A DNA stretch of 64,000 bases, taken from Paraspadella gotoi. Lineage: Eukaryota > Chaetognatha. The translations under genes and the position numbers were made by a program. Within the stretch, counting starts at the first letter, position 1. Every line of letters begins with the position of its first letter. Below the pieces are notes generated by a model. The model saw only the letters and a program-made list of their open reading frames with translations. It made no database searches and was not told where the DNA came from. Positions 1 through 11,193 of this stretch are shown piece by piece. Location: contig JBJCIZ010000239.1 in NCBI GenBank assembly GCA_051294375.1, positions 536,159 to 600,158 of the forward strand. Direction: 5' to 3'.

Positions 1-434
1 ATATTTTTGGAAAATGTATAATTATATTTATAAACCCTTCCCTGCGACACCGCCAATTCGCTATCGTCACTTCACCACATCACTTCACCCGAAATTTAGA
101 ATCACTTCACGCGAACTTCAGCTTCGCTTAACTCGAGCCACCACTTAACTTTACTTACGCCACGGCGTCAGTGCTATCACGCATCAAAGTGACTTCATTC
201 ACGCCAAATCATCACTTCACTCGCGTCGCAGAAGCACCGCGGGCACTCTAGCGCCATCCCGTGTTTATATGGCGCTCGATTAATAAAAAAAAAAGAGAAG
301 CTTAATAAATGAGAATCATTTGTTCGCGTCCGTTGCGCTTTTGTTCCTGGGATCAAAAATCCTCGACGGAGAATAAAAAAAAAAGAAAAGGGAAAAAAAT
401 ATAATTTTTAATTCCACTCGATTTAAGTTCTTTG
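1..434. other. Non-coding edge sequence with recurrent ATCACTTCAC-like words
   Basis: I see no gene here. Between about 63 and 232 the word CACTTCAC (often ATCACTTCAC) recurs many times in degenerate form, suggesting a decayed short-period repeat. The rest is mixed-composition DNA with A-runs near 287 and 377. Confidence 0.5.
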
Positions 435-465
435 CTACTGGCATCCGATTAATTTCTCTTTCGTT

Positions 466-468
<3 letters not shown>

Positions 469-502
<34 letters not shown>

Positions 503-892
503 NNNNNNNNNNNNNNNNNNNNNNNNNNNNNNNNNNNNNNNNNNNNNNNNNNNNNNNNNNNNNNNNNNNNNNNNNNNNNNNNNNNNNNNNNNNNNNNNNN
601 NNNNNNNNNNNNNNNNNNNNNNNNNNNNNNNNNNNNNNNNNNNNNNNNNNNNNNNNNNNNNNNNNNNNNNNNNNNNNNNNNNNNNNNNNNNNNNNNNNNN
701 NNNNNNNNNNNNNNNNNNNNNNNNNNNNNNNNNNNNNNNNNNNNNNNNNNNNNNNNNNNNNNNNNNNNNNNNNNNNNNNNNNNNNNNNNNNNNNNNNNNN
801 NNNNNNNNNNNNGTAGAATAGGAAGCGAGAGAGAACACATAGCAGGAGCACATACAAAGCAGAGGACAAGAGAGGAGAGAGAGAGAGAGAGA

Positions 893-939
<47 letters not shown>

Positions 940-958
940 AGAGAGAGAGAGAGAGAGA
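469..958. repeat. (CT)n / (GA)n microsatellites flanking a 310-N gap
   Basis: A (CT)n run up to 502 meets an N gap (503-812). Interrupted (GA)n runs follow from about 870 to 958. A pyrimidine run on one side and a purine run on the other suggests an inverted arrangement across the gap, a pattern repeated elsewhere in the window. Confidence 0.9.
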
Positions 959-1050
959 AATGGCGCCGCAACAATTTTGCAGAGGAGGAGACAGAAAATT
1001 AAAACCATTTATCGTGGATGAAAAAAAATCCGCCCTAATGAGGATTGATA

Positions 1051-1407
1051 GAAAGAACGAGGAGAGGGAGGAGAGAGTGAAGAGGGAGGAGAGAGAGATA
1101 GGAGGAGAGAGAGACGTAGAGAGAGAGAGAGAGGGAGAGAGAGAGAGAGAGGAGAGAGAGAAAGAGAAGAAGGAAATGAGACAAAACGAAATTAAATGTT
1201 AAAAGGTGTGAAAATATCAAAAAAAGAAAAAAAAGAAAAGAAAAGAAAAGAAAAGAAAAAGAAAAGAAAAGAAAAGAAAAAGAAAAAAAGAAAAGAAAAG
1301 AAAAGAAAGAAAAGAAAAGAAAAGAATCTTTTTTTTCTTTTAAAAGCGAAAGATCTCGGTTCGATGTTGAGGTTCGTTAAAGGATCACTCATCGAGACGT
1401 ATTTTGG

Positions 1408-1490
<83 letters not shown>

Positions 1491-1498
1491 AGGAGGGG
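1051..1498. repeat. Purine-rich microsatellite cluster: GA/GGA, AAAAG, GA
   Basis: The plus strand holds three blocks: GA/GGA-rich (1051-1170), a (AAAAG)n-type array (about 1226-1325) and interrupted (GA)n (1408-1497). The Glu/Arg and Lys/Glu open frames here are composition artefacts. Confidence 0.9.
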
Positions 1499-1979
1499 GG
1501 GGTTAACGAGCGTCGCCGGTCGAGAGCGAAGCTTTTAAAGAAATTCGATCCGATAAGATGGAGTTCAAGTTGATGGGGAAAGGAGGGAAAGGCGACTGTT
1601 GATGGGGTAAGGTGATGTAGTAAAGCCGTAGAGGGAGATCTGAGTGGAATTTTTTTTCGCGCTTATTTTTAAAATGTATTTTTTCACTCTTTATAGAAGA
1701 GGTACTTACAACCTAAATCGTGTTATTTATTCTACGAATTCGTTTAATGGACGCGCCTTAAACTAAATGTAATCTTAACATAACAAACGAGATATAATCT
1801 AAAAATAGCAAATCAAGTCGCTCACACAGTCTCCTTTTCCAATTTCCTCCAGCGAGAGGGCGTTTTAATCAAAAGGTAAAAAACTGTCTCCAAGAACATT
1901 CCTGGGCTCAAAGACTTAAGAAGAAACAGAAAAAAAAGAAAAAAAAGAACAAAAGATGAAACAGAAGGGAAAACAAGAA
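1499..1979. other. Spacer, no feature recognised
   Basis: Mixed-composition, mostly unique sequence between a microsatellite and a dispersed element. I found no open frame with coding character and no RNA gene. Confidence 0.4.
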
Positions 1980-2350
1980 GGGTAATTCAAATGTGTTGCA
2001 CCGATGTGACTGTGACATGACATGACGTAAAATGACATGAATATATGATAACAATAACTTTCTTAGCCCGTATATTTATGACATGCACCGCACGGAAATT
2101 CTGTCTTTTGTTCTTTATAGTTTTAGGATTTTCTGAAGATGGCGTTAGCAGTCCCTTAGATTTGAGTTTTTTTCTGTCTCAACAAATGAGCAACCAACTA
2201 TAGGCAAATTATATACATTTTTAATGTAAGTGGGACAGACCGACGGACAGACATACCGACCAACCGACGGACCGATGGATCGACTGACCGACGGACCAAA
2301 AAGTGACTTATAGAGTTACTCGGCGAGTACTCGCGGCCCAACTAAAAACA
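1980..2350 (+). mobile_element. Pearl/HINE-like non-autonomous element, copy 1
   Basis: It starts GGTAATTCAAATGTGTTGC and ends near CTCGCGGCCCAACTAAA. Internal landmarks shared with copies at 16.7, 22.8-23.2, 38.7, 40.3 and 53.2 kb are TTTCTTAGCCCG, an AAATGAGCAAC word, a degenerate GACC/GACG/GACA tract (2232-2302), and a 3' hairpin-like GCGAGTACTCGC. The subterminal GTTGC..CC and its inverse near the end are imperfect here. Known architecture: Helentron-derived HINE/pearl elements combine subterminal inverted repeats, an internal tetranucleotide microsatellite and a 3' hairpin. The assignment rests on structure only, and a TIR DNA-transposon MITE is the alternative. Confidence 0.55.
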
Positions 2351-2723
2351 AGAAAAAACTGTGAAGTGAAAAAATCGATCACAAGTTCACAACCAGAAGG
2401 CGATGAAAGCAGGAGAAAAGAAACTGGGATCCGTGAGTCAAGCCTTAAAAGAAATTTAAAAAGAATAGGAAAAGGTTTCTGATGGCACTGTTTTCCTTAT
2501 GTGTCCTATATCTGTTTAATATTCCTAATTTTAATTTTACTCAAAATATTTAACTTTGTCATCTTGTCTAAATCCCTAATCTCCAATATAATATTTAAAT
2601 TTTAATCTAAATTCTTAGTTTAAGCTGAAATCGCGCACTTTTGGGAAACATGACAGTTTTTTTTTTTATTTTTAGAAAAAAAAATGATTTGCGAATAAAG
2701 TTACTTAGATAGCGCTTAATCTT
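2351..2723. other. AT-rich spacer with degenerate CCCTAAT-like words
   Basis: Between about 2505 and 2640, words such as TCCTAATTTTAA and ATCCCTAATCTCC recur. They are followed by a GAAATCGCGCACTTTTGGG stretch that resembles the right end of the TIR elements at 47.2 and 50.3 kb. It may be a decayed, truncated copy of that family. No gene is seen. Confidence 0.3.
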
Positions 2724-3660
2724 TATGAAATTGGTACAACCAATATAAAAATTATCCATTCATTTAATAAATAAGCCATCACTTTTACAAGATAATATAT
2801 GCAATTTTATTCGAATACAAAAGGTTGATTCAGTACAATCATCATCAACAAACAAACATAGACTAAGTCTGAGCAAACGAAAAACATAATAAAATAGAGA
2901 GAAAAAAAACAGTTAATTAAATAAAATTAAAATTAATTAAAACGTAAAAAATTAAAAATTGTTCTTATGTCGTAAAAAACGGAACAAGTTTCGGAAGAAC
3001 AGTATCTTTCATTGTATAGATCTTTGAGATAACGGTTTTCTTACAATTATTAAAAATTGTAGATAGGTCGTGGTATCCAAACATACTCCTAAGTTCTCTC
3101 ACACTTTCCCATCGATTATATCCAAAAATCTTTCGAACACCATCATTTACAGCCACATTAAGTCTGTTCATATTACGTACGGAAAAAGTTTTTACTTCAC
3201 AACCATAAAGGAGAACCGGAACACAGTTAGTATAATACAATTTCATCAATAATTCCTCTGAAGGCTTTAACAAGGCACTTATCAGACAGTTACTTGATCG
3301 AAAAAAAAAAGATACAAATTCTTTGCTTGGCTCAAACAAGCTGTCTCTTTCACTACTAAGGTTGAACCCTAGATATGACCATGTATCAACTAGATCGATA
3401 CAGTTACCATCAAGAAAAAGTATATCATTTGGAATTGTAGTTTGCCACTTCAATGACATAGCAGGTCCCTGCAAGCTTATTCGTTTAAGACTCATAGATA
3501 AAAGATTAGAAAAACAATTTGCATATTTGAAACTGGAGAACGGACGGGCTGTGCTTAGATTCATATCTTTTATTTGGCTTGTGGGATTTATACAGATTTA
3601 TTTGTGGAGGTTGCATAGAAGATTAGATATTGTCAACAAATAGTATGGAACAAGGGATGA
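2724..3660 (-). mobile_element. 5'-truncated non-LTR retrotransposon (LINE), 3' end
   Basis: On the minus strand, the end of a reverse-transcriptase ORF (3564-2965) is followed by an AT-rich 3' untranslated region. That region runs to the tail motif GGTTGTACCAATTTCATA at about 2724. The palm motifs, endonuclease and 5' region are absent. Read in the neighbouring frame, 3660-3570 still looks LINE-derived but is interrupted by stops. The tail motif and an upstream 20-mer (GCAGGGACCTGCTATGTCAT) are both found in shorter dispersed repeats at 26.5, 43.0, 49.0 and 56.0 kb, which look like internally deleted relatives. 5' truncation is typical of LINE insertions. Confidence 0.8.
2965..3564 (-). pseudogene. 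Reverse transcriptase C-terminal fragment of a LINE
   Basis: This is a 199-residue open frame beginning at an ATG two codons after an in-frame stop. Residues 64-69 (YLGFNL) and 117-123 (VLLYGCE) match the thumb/post-palm motifs of non-LTR reverse transcriptases ('kYLGv' and 'LLYGcE'). Residues 146-164 (IFGYNRWESVRELRSMFGY) fit the C-terminal region that follows in many invertebrate LINE ORF2 proteins. The catalytic FADD/YADD palm box and the N-terminal endonuclease are missing, so it cannot encode an active enzyme. A full ORF2 would be several times longer. The clade is not assigned. It lies inside the truncated LINE and needs no host promoter. The reading frame is surprisingly intact for a fragment, suggesting a fairly young insertion. 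Confidence 0.85.
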
Positions 3661-4382
3661 AAAGAAATGTGATAAATCATAATACGTCAAAGGATTGTTT
3701 ATTTACTAGAAAAAGTTAGATAATACCTAAGGATAGGGATTTTATTTTATTTTATTTTAATATAACATAAAATAAAATCGTTGTCGAAATAAAAAACAAA
3801 TTCTCTTTACGAGGCACAAAGAATAAAAGAGAAAAGTCAGAAAGTGAAAGAGGAGGAAAGATGGAGAAGAAATGAGACATGAAACATGGAAGATAAGAAA
3901 AAAGGTAAGGTTACTAAGTTCATTTTATCATTTCCGAAATCCATAGTGAGCGTAAATGGTCTCACTCACTTTGCAGAAACAATTGTGATTTTTTTATGTT
4001 GTTGAAATGCTCAATTTCACACGATATCTTTTCAAACAAAAACGATTATGCAAATGAGGTTTTAACGAGGCTTTTATTTAGTTTTAAACAAGTGATCAAC
4101 GCAGTATTCAATTCAGAAGCAATGCCCAAAAATTAACCTTTCTTTTCTGTCTTTTACTTTCTCGCTGCAGTCGTAAAAGACCCAACCCTCGCAAATCCCG
4201 CCCACTTGCGCCTTACCTCTACTTTCCCCACTCTCTGCCTTACCTCTTACCCCTTACCCCTTACCCTTTTCTCCCTTCCGCAATCTCCCTTCCTCACTCT
4301 AAGAAATTCAGATCCACAACAAAACACATTTCTCCCCCTGATATTATTGTTTGCAGAGCCTCGAGCGACGATTGACCTTTAA

Positions 4383-4385
<3 letters not shown>
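3661..4385. other. Spacer, no gene seen
   Basis: AT-rich sequence with a TTTTA run near 3740-3757. A pyrimidine-rich stretch at 4195-4280 repeats CTTACC(T/C)CTTACCCC-type words. Nothing recognisable is encoded. Confidence 0.4.
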
Positions 4386-4432
<47 letters not shown>

Positions 4433-4480
4433 TCTTCTCTTTTGCTCTCGCTCTCCCTGCGATTTCGAAGGAGTGGGTGA

Positions 4481-4530
<50 letters not shown>

Positions 4531-4593
4531 AGATTGATTTTGACAGAAAACAACAAATAAATACTGGTAGCTCACTCGAACACGCGGGAGGTT

Positions 4594-4626
<33 letters not shown>

Positions 4627-4665
4627 AGAGAGAGAGAGGAGTAGAGAGTATGAGAGAGAGTGAGA
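4386..4665. repeat. Facing (CT)n and (GA)n microsatellites
   Basis: (CT)n at 4386-4438 is followed after about 45 bases by (GA)n at 4480-4526 and again at 4593-4660. The two repeats are reverse complements, so this stretch could fold into a long hairpin. Confidence 0.9.
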
Positions 4666-5439
4666 CCGACCGTCCGATCACACATCCGTAATAATTAGGG
4701 CATTGCTTCCGAAGAATTTTGGCTTCCATCGAGAAAGAAAGGCAGAGAAAGAATCCTTTATAATTATATGTATATATTCGTCGTCTCATAAGCTTATTGA
4801 TTTTTTTTTTACCGTTTGCTTCCGAACGTCTTTTGTTTGAAGAGAAAAATGAAAACGTCGAAATTCGGTGGAGCGAACTGGGGATGGTGAGGAGAAGCGA
4901 CCCATTGAGTCGGCTGAAGGGATATCTATAGGTGAGTGAAAGTTTGGAATCAAAATTTAGCTTATATCTTGAAAACTATCATATTAGTGAATATGAATCT
5001 TGTAATTATTTTTTTATAAAGTATTAGTAGCCAGAGATGTGGAGCGTCGATTTTTCGGCTCGCTGGCCAATCCACTGGCGCTTCCAAGACCCTCCCGCCT
5101 CCCGTTTCGGGTGCAATCTTACTTTTTTAGACCGCATCGCTTTCGGTTTCAGTAGCACATCGCTGTCTTCTTTAGAGAATTTTCCATTTGTTATTATTTA
5201 TAAAATACTCCTTTTACGACATTGTAATTCATTGGTTGAATAATTTTAAACAATCTTTTTTGTTAACAAATAACAAGTGTGAAATTTGTTACTATGAAAA
5301 TTGGAAGATTTGTAAGATTGTAAGAATCGTTCGAGTGGAAATGAGTTTAAATGAAAAAAAAAAACAACAAACCTTTTTTCCCATTTGCCTCTTTTCTTTT
5401 TTATTAAATATAATACAATTCTGCAATTATTCATTAATA
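4666..5439. other. Spacer with isolated splice-donor-like words
   Basis: ATAGGTGAGTG at about 4928 resembles a 5' splice site, but the ATG frame before it (from 4849) closes within 14 codons. The more GC-rich stretch 5035-5130 gives a 68-residue open frame with no recognisable character. I do not call a gene. Confidence 0.35.
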
Positions 5440-6060
5440 AATTAATTATCAATCATCAATCAATTAACCTAAATCAACTAATCAATCAAAATCACTTAAA
5501 AATTAAATGAAATCAATTTTTTATTACAATCAATAAATTAAATAATCAATTAATTTATCAATCAACTAATTAATAAATTGTATTTATTATTAATTATTTA
5601 AAAAAACTATTAACTTAATTAATTAATTAATCAATTAATAATTAATCAATCAATTAAACACATGTCAAGTTCTATCATGTCATCTAAAACGTCGTTTGTT
5701 GCTTTTGTCCTGGTCAGTGACCTGACAAAAAGCCTAAAAATTAACAGGCTGTATGAATTATTTTATTTGATCAATCAATCATTCAATTATGCATGATGGT
5801 CTATCCTCGCGTGTCATCATAATCATCATCAGGGTCGTTCATTTTTCTTTTGTCATAATGAAAGAAAAAAAACATAACAAGTCTTTGAAGCTAACAATGC
5901 CAGAATGATCAGTTAATTAATTATTCAATCAATTAATCAAATATTCAATCAATCATCAAAAAAAATTAGCAATTCAATCATTTGTCCATCGTTGGTATTA
6001 TCATTGTCGTGGTTGCCATCATTAATTATTTAATTAATTAAACTCCTTTATCTTTGTTAT
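5440..6060. repeat. Degenerate AATTAATCAATT low-complexity tract
   Basis: Runs of ATCAATCAATTAATT-type words fill 5440-5660 and return at 5905-5965. They look like a decayed tetranucleotide (AATT/AATC) expansion. The intervening 5660-5900 is unique AT-rich sequence. Confidence 0.75.
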
Positions 6061-8350
6061 ACAGTTGCAAAAATGTATCTTTATTATTTATTTATCCTTG
6101 TTTTGTTTCTCTCACTCTCTCTCTCTTCTTTAACAAGTTCACTTCTTTTCACAACTCACTCAATCTGTGCCTACCTTCAACCTGTCCTCACATCTGACAC
6201 TATCTGTCTCACCACTTTGTTGGAAAAAACTTTTACCTCTCTTCTCTCTTTCTCTCTCTCTCTCTCTCACACTCTTCTTTATACAATATTATTATGAATG
6301 TTATATGCTTGATTGAAGGCTTGAAGTAAACAAGTCCGAAACATGTCCACTATTAATTAAAATCGTTGTTACAAATTCAAAAATTCTTTGCTTTCTCTAA
6401 ATTAATTAATTTTAAATATTTTTATAATGTTGCGGTGACTCAAAAACAAAAATTTATAGAAAAATTTGAGGCGTGTTTTTGTGATAAAGAAACCTGGTAT
6501 TATCAAAACCAGTAAAAAGTAAAAATGATAAAAATATAACAACAACACTAGTATTTACATTGGCTGAGAAAAAGGTCAGCCTAACAAGATTGGGTTTAAA
6601 ACAGGTCATTCTTATTGCCACACTGTCTTACGCTCACAAGTACAAAGACTTTGGTCGTGCGTTTTCGTCATGTATTCATCGCGTGTCGTCTTTGTTCAAA
6701 TCTTTGATGCTGCCCATGTTCATGTTATTATTTTAATTAAAATAATTTATTTTTTTTCAATTATAATCAGAGTTTATTACCGCTAATGTTGTGGCAGATT
6801 CCGGCATTGTTGCTCAAACTTGTTTAATTAATAATTTTGATTTATTTTATATTTATATATTTTTTTATTTGCTTTTCTTTTCAGTGCAAGAGCGGGAAAA
6901 AGAAAGAAGATAGATGAGAGAGGGTGTGTTAAAGATTTAAGTATGTATAAGGCATAATTATTATGCATATTGCATAAACAGATCAACCTTGTTAACTGTT
7001 AACATTGAAAAACCATTATGATTTTAAAAAAGGAGACTTAAATTTAAAGAAAATAAAAAAATATAAGAAATAAAATTTTTATTGTTTATGAATTTAAAAA
7101 ATTAATAAAATTTAATTTAAGCTTAATTACCAGTTTTTTCAGATAGAAAAAATTCTTTTTTCAGTTCAGAATTATGAATATATTAAAAGTAATAATTAAA
7201 AAAAAATATGTAATTTTTTTCATAGATTCTTCGACTTAAAGAGGAAAAGAGAAATAAAAGAAACAAAAAATAAAGAAGAAGAATAAGAAAAAGTGAATAA
7301 AAAAATTGGAACAAACAATTTTAAATGTTGAAATAAATATGCAATTTTTTAAAAAGAGAAATCAAGAAAGACAGGGGTGTGCAAAGATTTAATACACATT
7401 AATACTTTATTTCTACCATAAACAAATGACCAGGAAGCGAACACGCAGGTTTATTATAGTTCGGGTTTCAATCCTGTATTCTTCAATTTTTCTATCGCTT
7501 TCCCGGTTTCGAGTTCTCAAAAATTCGGCCCGCTTCCACAGTGTTCGCTTACGCTTCCGCGGATCGCGTCCACACTCTCTGATAGTAGCCCAGTCATTCT
7601 TATTTTGTAATATACTCCCTTATATATTGTCAAATTTCAAAAATGTTTTTTTTAATTCTGAGAACAGATCCAGTTCCTCGTTAAAAGTTTGATTATTAAA
7701 AGATATAAATCTTTTCCAAAAATTTATGTCATTTAAGTAAGTTAAATTATTGAAAATATATTTTATAACTCGTTTTTAAATATAGTTTTTAACCAACTTA
7801 ATGCAAATAATTTTTTTAAAAAAGAATTATACCTTCTTATATCAACTTTTTGCAAGTTGAATCCAATCCGATATTAAAATTAAAGATTGCTGGTAATTTA
7901 TTATTTATTACTTATTATATATATAGAATATAGCTCACGGTTACTATTATAAATATTTTCCATCCTCATGGGTTAACAGGCTGTTTACGGCCTTATCGCA
8001 TTGGGTTGGACCAGACGTTTAGTGGTCAGATCTGAGGGATTTGACTCAATGAACAGATGAGACAAGGAGAGGAATGAATTTGTTATTTCAGGTAATATGG
8101 CGGCACGTCATTTTACTGAGGATACTCAGGATAGGATAAAGAGAAATATTTTAATGAATAAATACTTCAGTTTATTTATTTTATTTATTTCGTAGATTTT
8201 TAATTGTCATTAAAATTGAACCTTTTGTTTTTTCGTCGCCGTTTTTTTTTCTGAAGTCGCAAACCTTTTTCCACCAAACGCCTGGGCTCCTCGGTATAAA
8301 ACGATCAAACACACAAAGACAACAAGGACGACGATGAACAACAACCATTA
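6061..8350. other. AT-rich intergenic or intronic DNA
   Basis: No coding region is supported; the CT-driven open frame at 6073-6297 is low complexity. The segment 6772-6826 (TACCGCTAATG...CATTGTTGCTCAAAC) is similar to 26388-26441, so a short dispersed repeat is present. The stretch 7430-7600 is less AT-rich but unassigned. Confidence 0.4.
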
Positions 8351-8406
8351 ACTTTTTAACTTGTTTTCCTCTTCTCTTCTCTCTCTCTCTCTCTCTCTCT
8401 TCCTCT

Positions 8407-8483
<77 letters not shown>

Positions 8484-8553
8484 CTCCTTTGCGGATTTTT
8501 CTGTTAATCTAGGCAATAATGTTCTGCCCAGAATGGCGCCGATGCGTAAGATA

Positions 8554-8621
<68 letters not shown>

Positions 8622-8640
8622 TCTTCTCTCTCTCATCTCT
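8351..8640. repeat. Two long (CT)n microsatellites
   Basis: A near-perfect (TC)n run at 8411-8479 and another at 8557-8619 are separated by 78 bases of unique sequence that contains AATGGCGCC. Confidence 0.95.
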
Positions 8641-8719
8641 CTTAGCATAATGTCCAAAATTTGAATACATTAGCTCCTGGGAAATTCGAAGTCAGAAGTC
8701 TCCGTTACCACGTTGGCGA

Positions 8720-8835
8720 TTTACAACCAATCATGACGCAATGCCAAAGATTTCGTCCAAGTCACCTTCCTAAGCCTTACATTCTTGTATCGCAGTTGCG
8801 CCAATGAGGACGTCGACGTAAACGTGACTCATCAG
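8720..8835 (+). promoter_or_regulatory. Candidate promoter: two CCAAT boxes and an AP-1 site
   Basis: The unique, CpG-containing sequence has CCAAT at 8727-8731 (followed by CATGACGC), a second CCAAT at 8801-8805 within GCGCCAATGAGGACGTC, and a consensus AP-1 site TGACTCA at 8825-8831. This clustering just upstream of a CpG-rich stretch with an ATG exon candidate (9110) is promoter-like. There is no transcript evidence, and each motif alone could arise by chance. Confidence 0.3.
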
Positions 8836-9109
8836 TGACATTTTCCTCTGGATCCTGTTTCTCTCCGCGGAGAGTGGGGTGACAGACGAGAGAGAAGTGG
8901 GGAGAGGATTGTCATTGCTCGATGTACCGAGAGCTCGATACCTGATTTTACGCTTCCCATATTGGGTACCGTTAGCCTCTAGAACCGACGATTGTCCCGA
9001 GAGCGTACGACGTCAGCTGAAGAAGACCTGCACCGATCGCCGGTCTACACGTACGGAATGCAGCGGGGGGCTTCGAAGAGAGGAAGAATTGAGAGAGACC
9101 GCTGCAGCG

Positions 9110-9222
9110 ATGAGCGAAGAGATGAGAGCAGAGAGCAGAGAGGTTATGAAGACCGTTAAGCATCGCGGTTGTTGCAGAAGTCGTTGTTGTGTGTCTGTTT
9201 CTGGCGCCCAGGAAGTTAGGAG
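9110..9222 (+). CDS. Candidate first coding exon, unrecognised
   Basis: An ATG at 9110 (purine at -3) opens a frame of 37 complete codons (MSEEMRAESREVMKTVKHRG at its start). It is rich in Glu/Arg and then Cys (CCRSRCC), and ends at a good donor, AG|GTAAGG (GT at 9223-9224), in phase 2. The frame is also open upstream to 8879, but without an ATG. It lies 275 bases downstream of a CCAAT/AP-1 cluster and directly before the 9.4-10.4 kb acidic tandem array, to which it could be spliced. No family is recognised. The surrounding sequence is not simple repeat, which favours it modestly. The alternative is chance openness in GC-rich DNA. Confidence 0.22.
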
Positions 9223-9389
9223 GTAAGGGCAGGGGGCGTGTTTTCCAACCCCCGTCCGCCGCAGCAGCCGCTCGCCGCAGTCACCGCCGCCGCCGCGCCG
9301 CGGCGATTATTTGACTGCGTTGAGCGAATACAGCTAAAATAAACGATGATGATCGACGGAGACGAAATAAAATATCTTGAGAAACGATC

Positions 9390-10435
9390 AGGACGACAAT
9401 AACGACGCGAACGGATGTACGATTGCTTGCTGACGATGAGGAATGGACAAAAGATGATGACGAAAATGACGGGCATTGCGATTACGTATAGCAAGACGAT
9501 CAAAGCAAGATTAATACAAGGAGAAGCAATTAAGACGGAGTGACGAAGACGAAGACGACGCAAACGACGATGTGACGATTGGAGAATGACAGAAGATGTG
9601 ACCGAATGACGGGCATTGCATTATCATAGCAAAGACGACAAGCAAAGATATGACAACGAGAGAAAGCAACCAAGCGAGTGACGAAGACGAGAGACGACGA
9701 CGACGTGATGCTGACGATTGAGATGACAAAGATGATGACGCAAATGACGGGCATTGCGGATTACGATAGCAAGACGACAGCAAGATTAATGACAAAGGAG
9801 AAAGCAACGCAGACGAGGTGATTGAAGACGACACGACGACGACGACGAACGACTGATGTTGACGATGAGAATGACAAAGATGATGACGAAATGACGGGCT
9901 TGCGATTACGATAAGCCAAAGCGACAACGCAGATAATGACAAAGGAGAAAGCAACCAGAGACGAGTGATGATTGAGCGAAGACGCGGACGAAGCGACGAT
10001 GCTGCGTTGAGAATGACAAAGATGATGACGCAATGACGGTGCATTGCGATTACGATAGCAAGAGACAAGCAAAGATTAATGACACAAGGAGAAGAAACCA
10101 AGAGAGAGTGACCAAGACGAGAGTGACGAAGCGACGCGACGACGAACGACGATTGCTGATCGATAGAATGACAAAGATGATGACGCAAATGACGGGCATG
10201 CGATTACGATAGCAAAGGACGACAACAAGTTATATGACAAAGGGAGAAGCAACCAAAGAAGTGATGAAGACGAAGACGACGACGACGACGATGCTGACGA
10301 TGAGAATGACAAAGATGATGACGCATTGAGGGATTGCGATTACGATAGCAAAGACGACAACCAAGATAATGACAAAGGAAAAAGAAAACCAAGACGACAG
10401 TGACGAAAACGACGACGAAGAAGAAGAAGACAACG
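9390..10435 (+). repeat. Tandem array of ~140-bp units, GAC/GAT-rich
   Basis: The anchor GACGGGCATTGCGA recurs, with variants, near 9467, 9608, 9746, 9893, 10035, 10190 and 10330, giving a spacing of 138-155 bases. Each unit contains GATTACGATAGCAAAGACGAC, then AATGACAAAGGAGAAAGCAACC, then a GAC-rich run. Units differ mostly by 1-3-base indels. In one frame each unit reads as an acidic peptide (CDYDSKDDN, DNDKGESNQ, DDDDDADDENDKDD). Indels break the frame between units. Confidence 0.85.
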
Positions 10436-10626
10436 ACGACGACGACGACGACTTCGTTCCAAAAAAAAAAGAAAGGAAAATAAAACACGTATATTACGAC
10501 CTGAATGAGCGCAACACAACACAAACAGAGGACAACACAACACAACACAACACAACACAACACTACACAACGCCCAGGAACAACGATGACAAAGGCGACA
10601 GCGACAGCGACTACAACTCCAACTAA
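10260..10626 (+). CDS. Candidate acidic repeat-protein C-terminus, frameshifted
   Basis: The last repeat unit reads in one frame from 10260 to about 10376 without a stop (SDEDEDDDDDDADDENDK..., then DCDYDSKDDNQDNDK). A one-base shift inside an A-rich run (about 10377-10387) continues it in the frame open to the TAA at 10626. That tail runs EEEEDNDDDDDDFVPKKKER, then KHVYYDLNERN, then a Thr/Gln/Asn stretch from a CAACA repeat, ending GDSDSDYNSN. The unique KKKER...YYDLNER segment looks more like protein than microsatellite. No family is recognised. It may be a real acidic protein exon damaged by indel error, or an accidental open frame of the array. The minus strand is also open over much of the array, which weakens the case. 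Confidence 0.3.
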
Positions 10627-10753
10627 AATAAAAAACTTCCGTTTTTTTCAGCAGCTGAAAAAAAGAAAGAAAGAATATTTTCTTTGTCTCTGAGATTGAG
10701 AGAGAAATTAGAGGAGGAGAAATATTCCTTTGCCTTTTGGGAGGTTGGGAGTT

Positions 10754-10754
<1 letters not shown>

Positions 10755-10784
<30 letters not shown>

Positions 10785-10941
10785 NNNNNNNNNNNNNNNN
10801 NNNNNNNNNGAGAGAGAGAATAGATAGCTTAATGGATAGATAGATAGATAGATTTTTTCTCTTTTATTTCCCCCTCTCCTCCCGATTTTTCTTCCAGCCA
10901 CCCAAAAAGTCGTCAGTCATCTCAAATCTCTCTCTCTCTCT

Positions 10942-10995
<54 letters not shown>

Positions 10996-11072
10996 GTCTC
11001 TCACTCTGCCGGTACAAAGTCAGGTGGGTCTCAGATTTCAGACGTCTTTCAGATCTCTATTCTCGCAATCTG

Positions 11073-11105
<33 letters not shown>

Positions 11106-11150
11106 TCTCTCTTCTCTCTCTTCTCTATCTTCTCTTCTCTCCTCTTCTCT
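10755..11150. repeat. (GA)n with 25-N gap, (GATA)n, then (CT)n clusters
   Basis: The order is (GA)n at 10755-10784, a 25-N gap (10785-10809), more GA, a short (GATA)n at 10836-10853, (CT)n at 10927-11004 and interrupted CT at 11072-11150. Confidence 0.9.
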
Positions 11151-11193
11151 TCCTACATCTGGATCAAGAAAAACAAATGGAGAAAGGTTCTGT

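Noticed and set aside
435-1573. Long Ser/Leu, Glu/Arg and Lys/Glu open frames here and throughout the window (for example 4294-4789, 14011-14332, 34338-35493, 46249-46575, 58013-58201)
   Set aside because: They are translations of (CT)n/(GA)n and AAAAG repeats, open because these repeats lack stop codons. They have no complexity and no start or splice support.
6073-6297. Small membrane-protein-like frame
   Set aside because: Its hydrophobic Leu/Ser text comes from T/C-rich sequence with (CT)n at both ends, and there is no homolog-like motif.
9511-10188. 225-codon minus-strand frame over the 140-bp array
   Set aside because: Its Ser/Cys/His/Val-rich text is the mirror of GAC/GATGACG repeats and shifts style at each indel. 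The plus-strand acidic reading with a unique tail is more plausible, though unproven.
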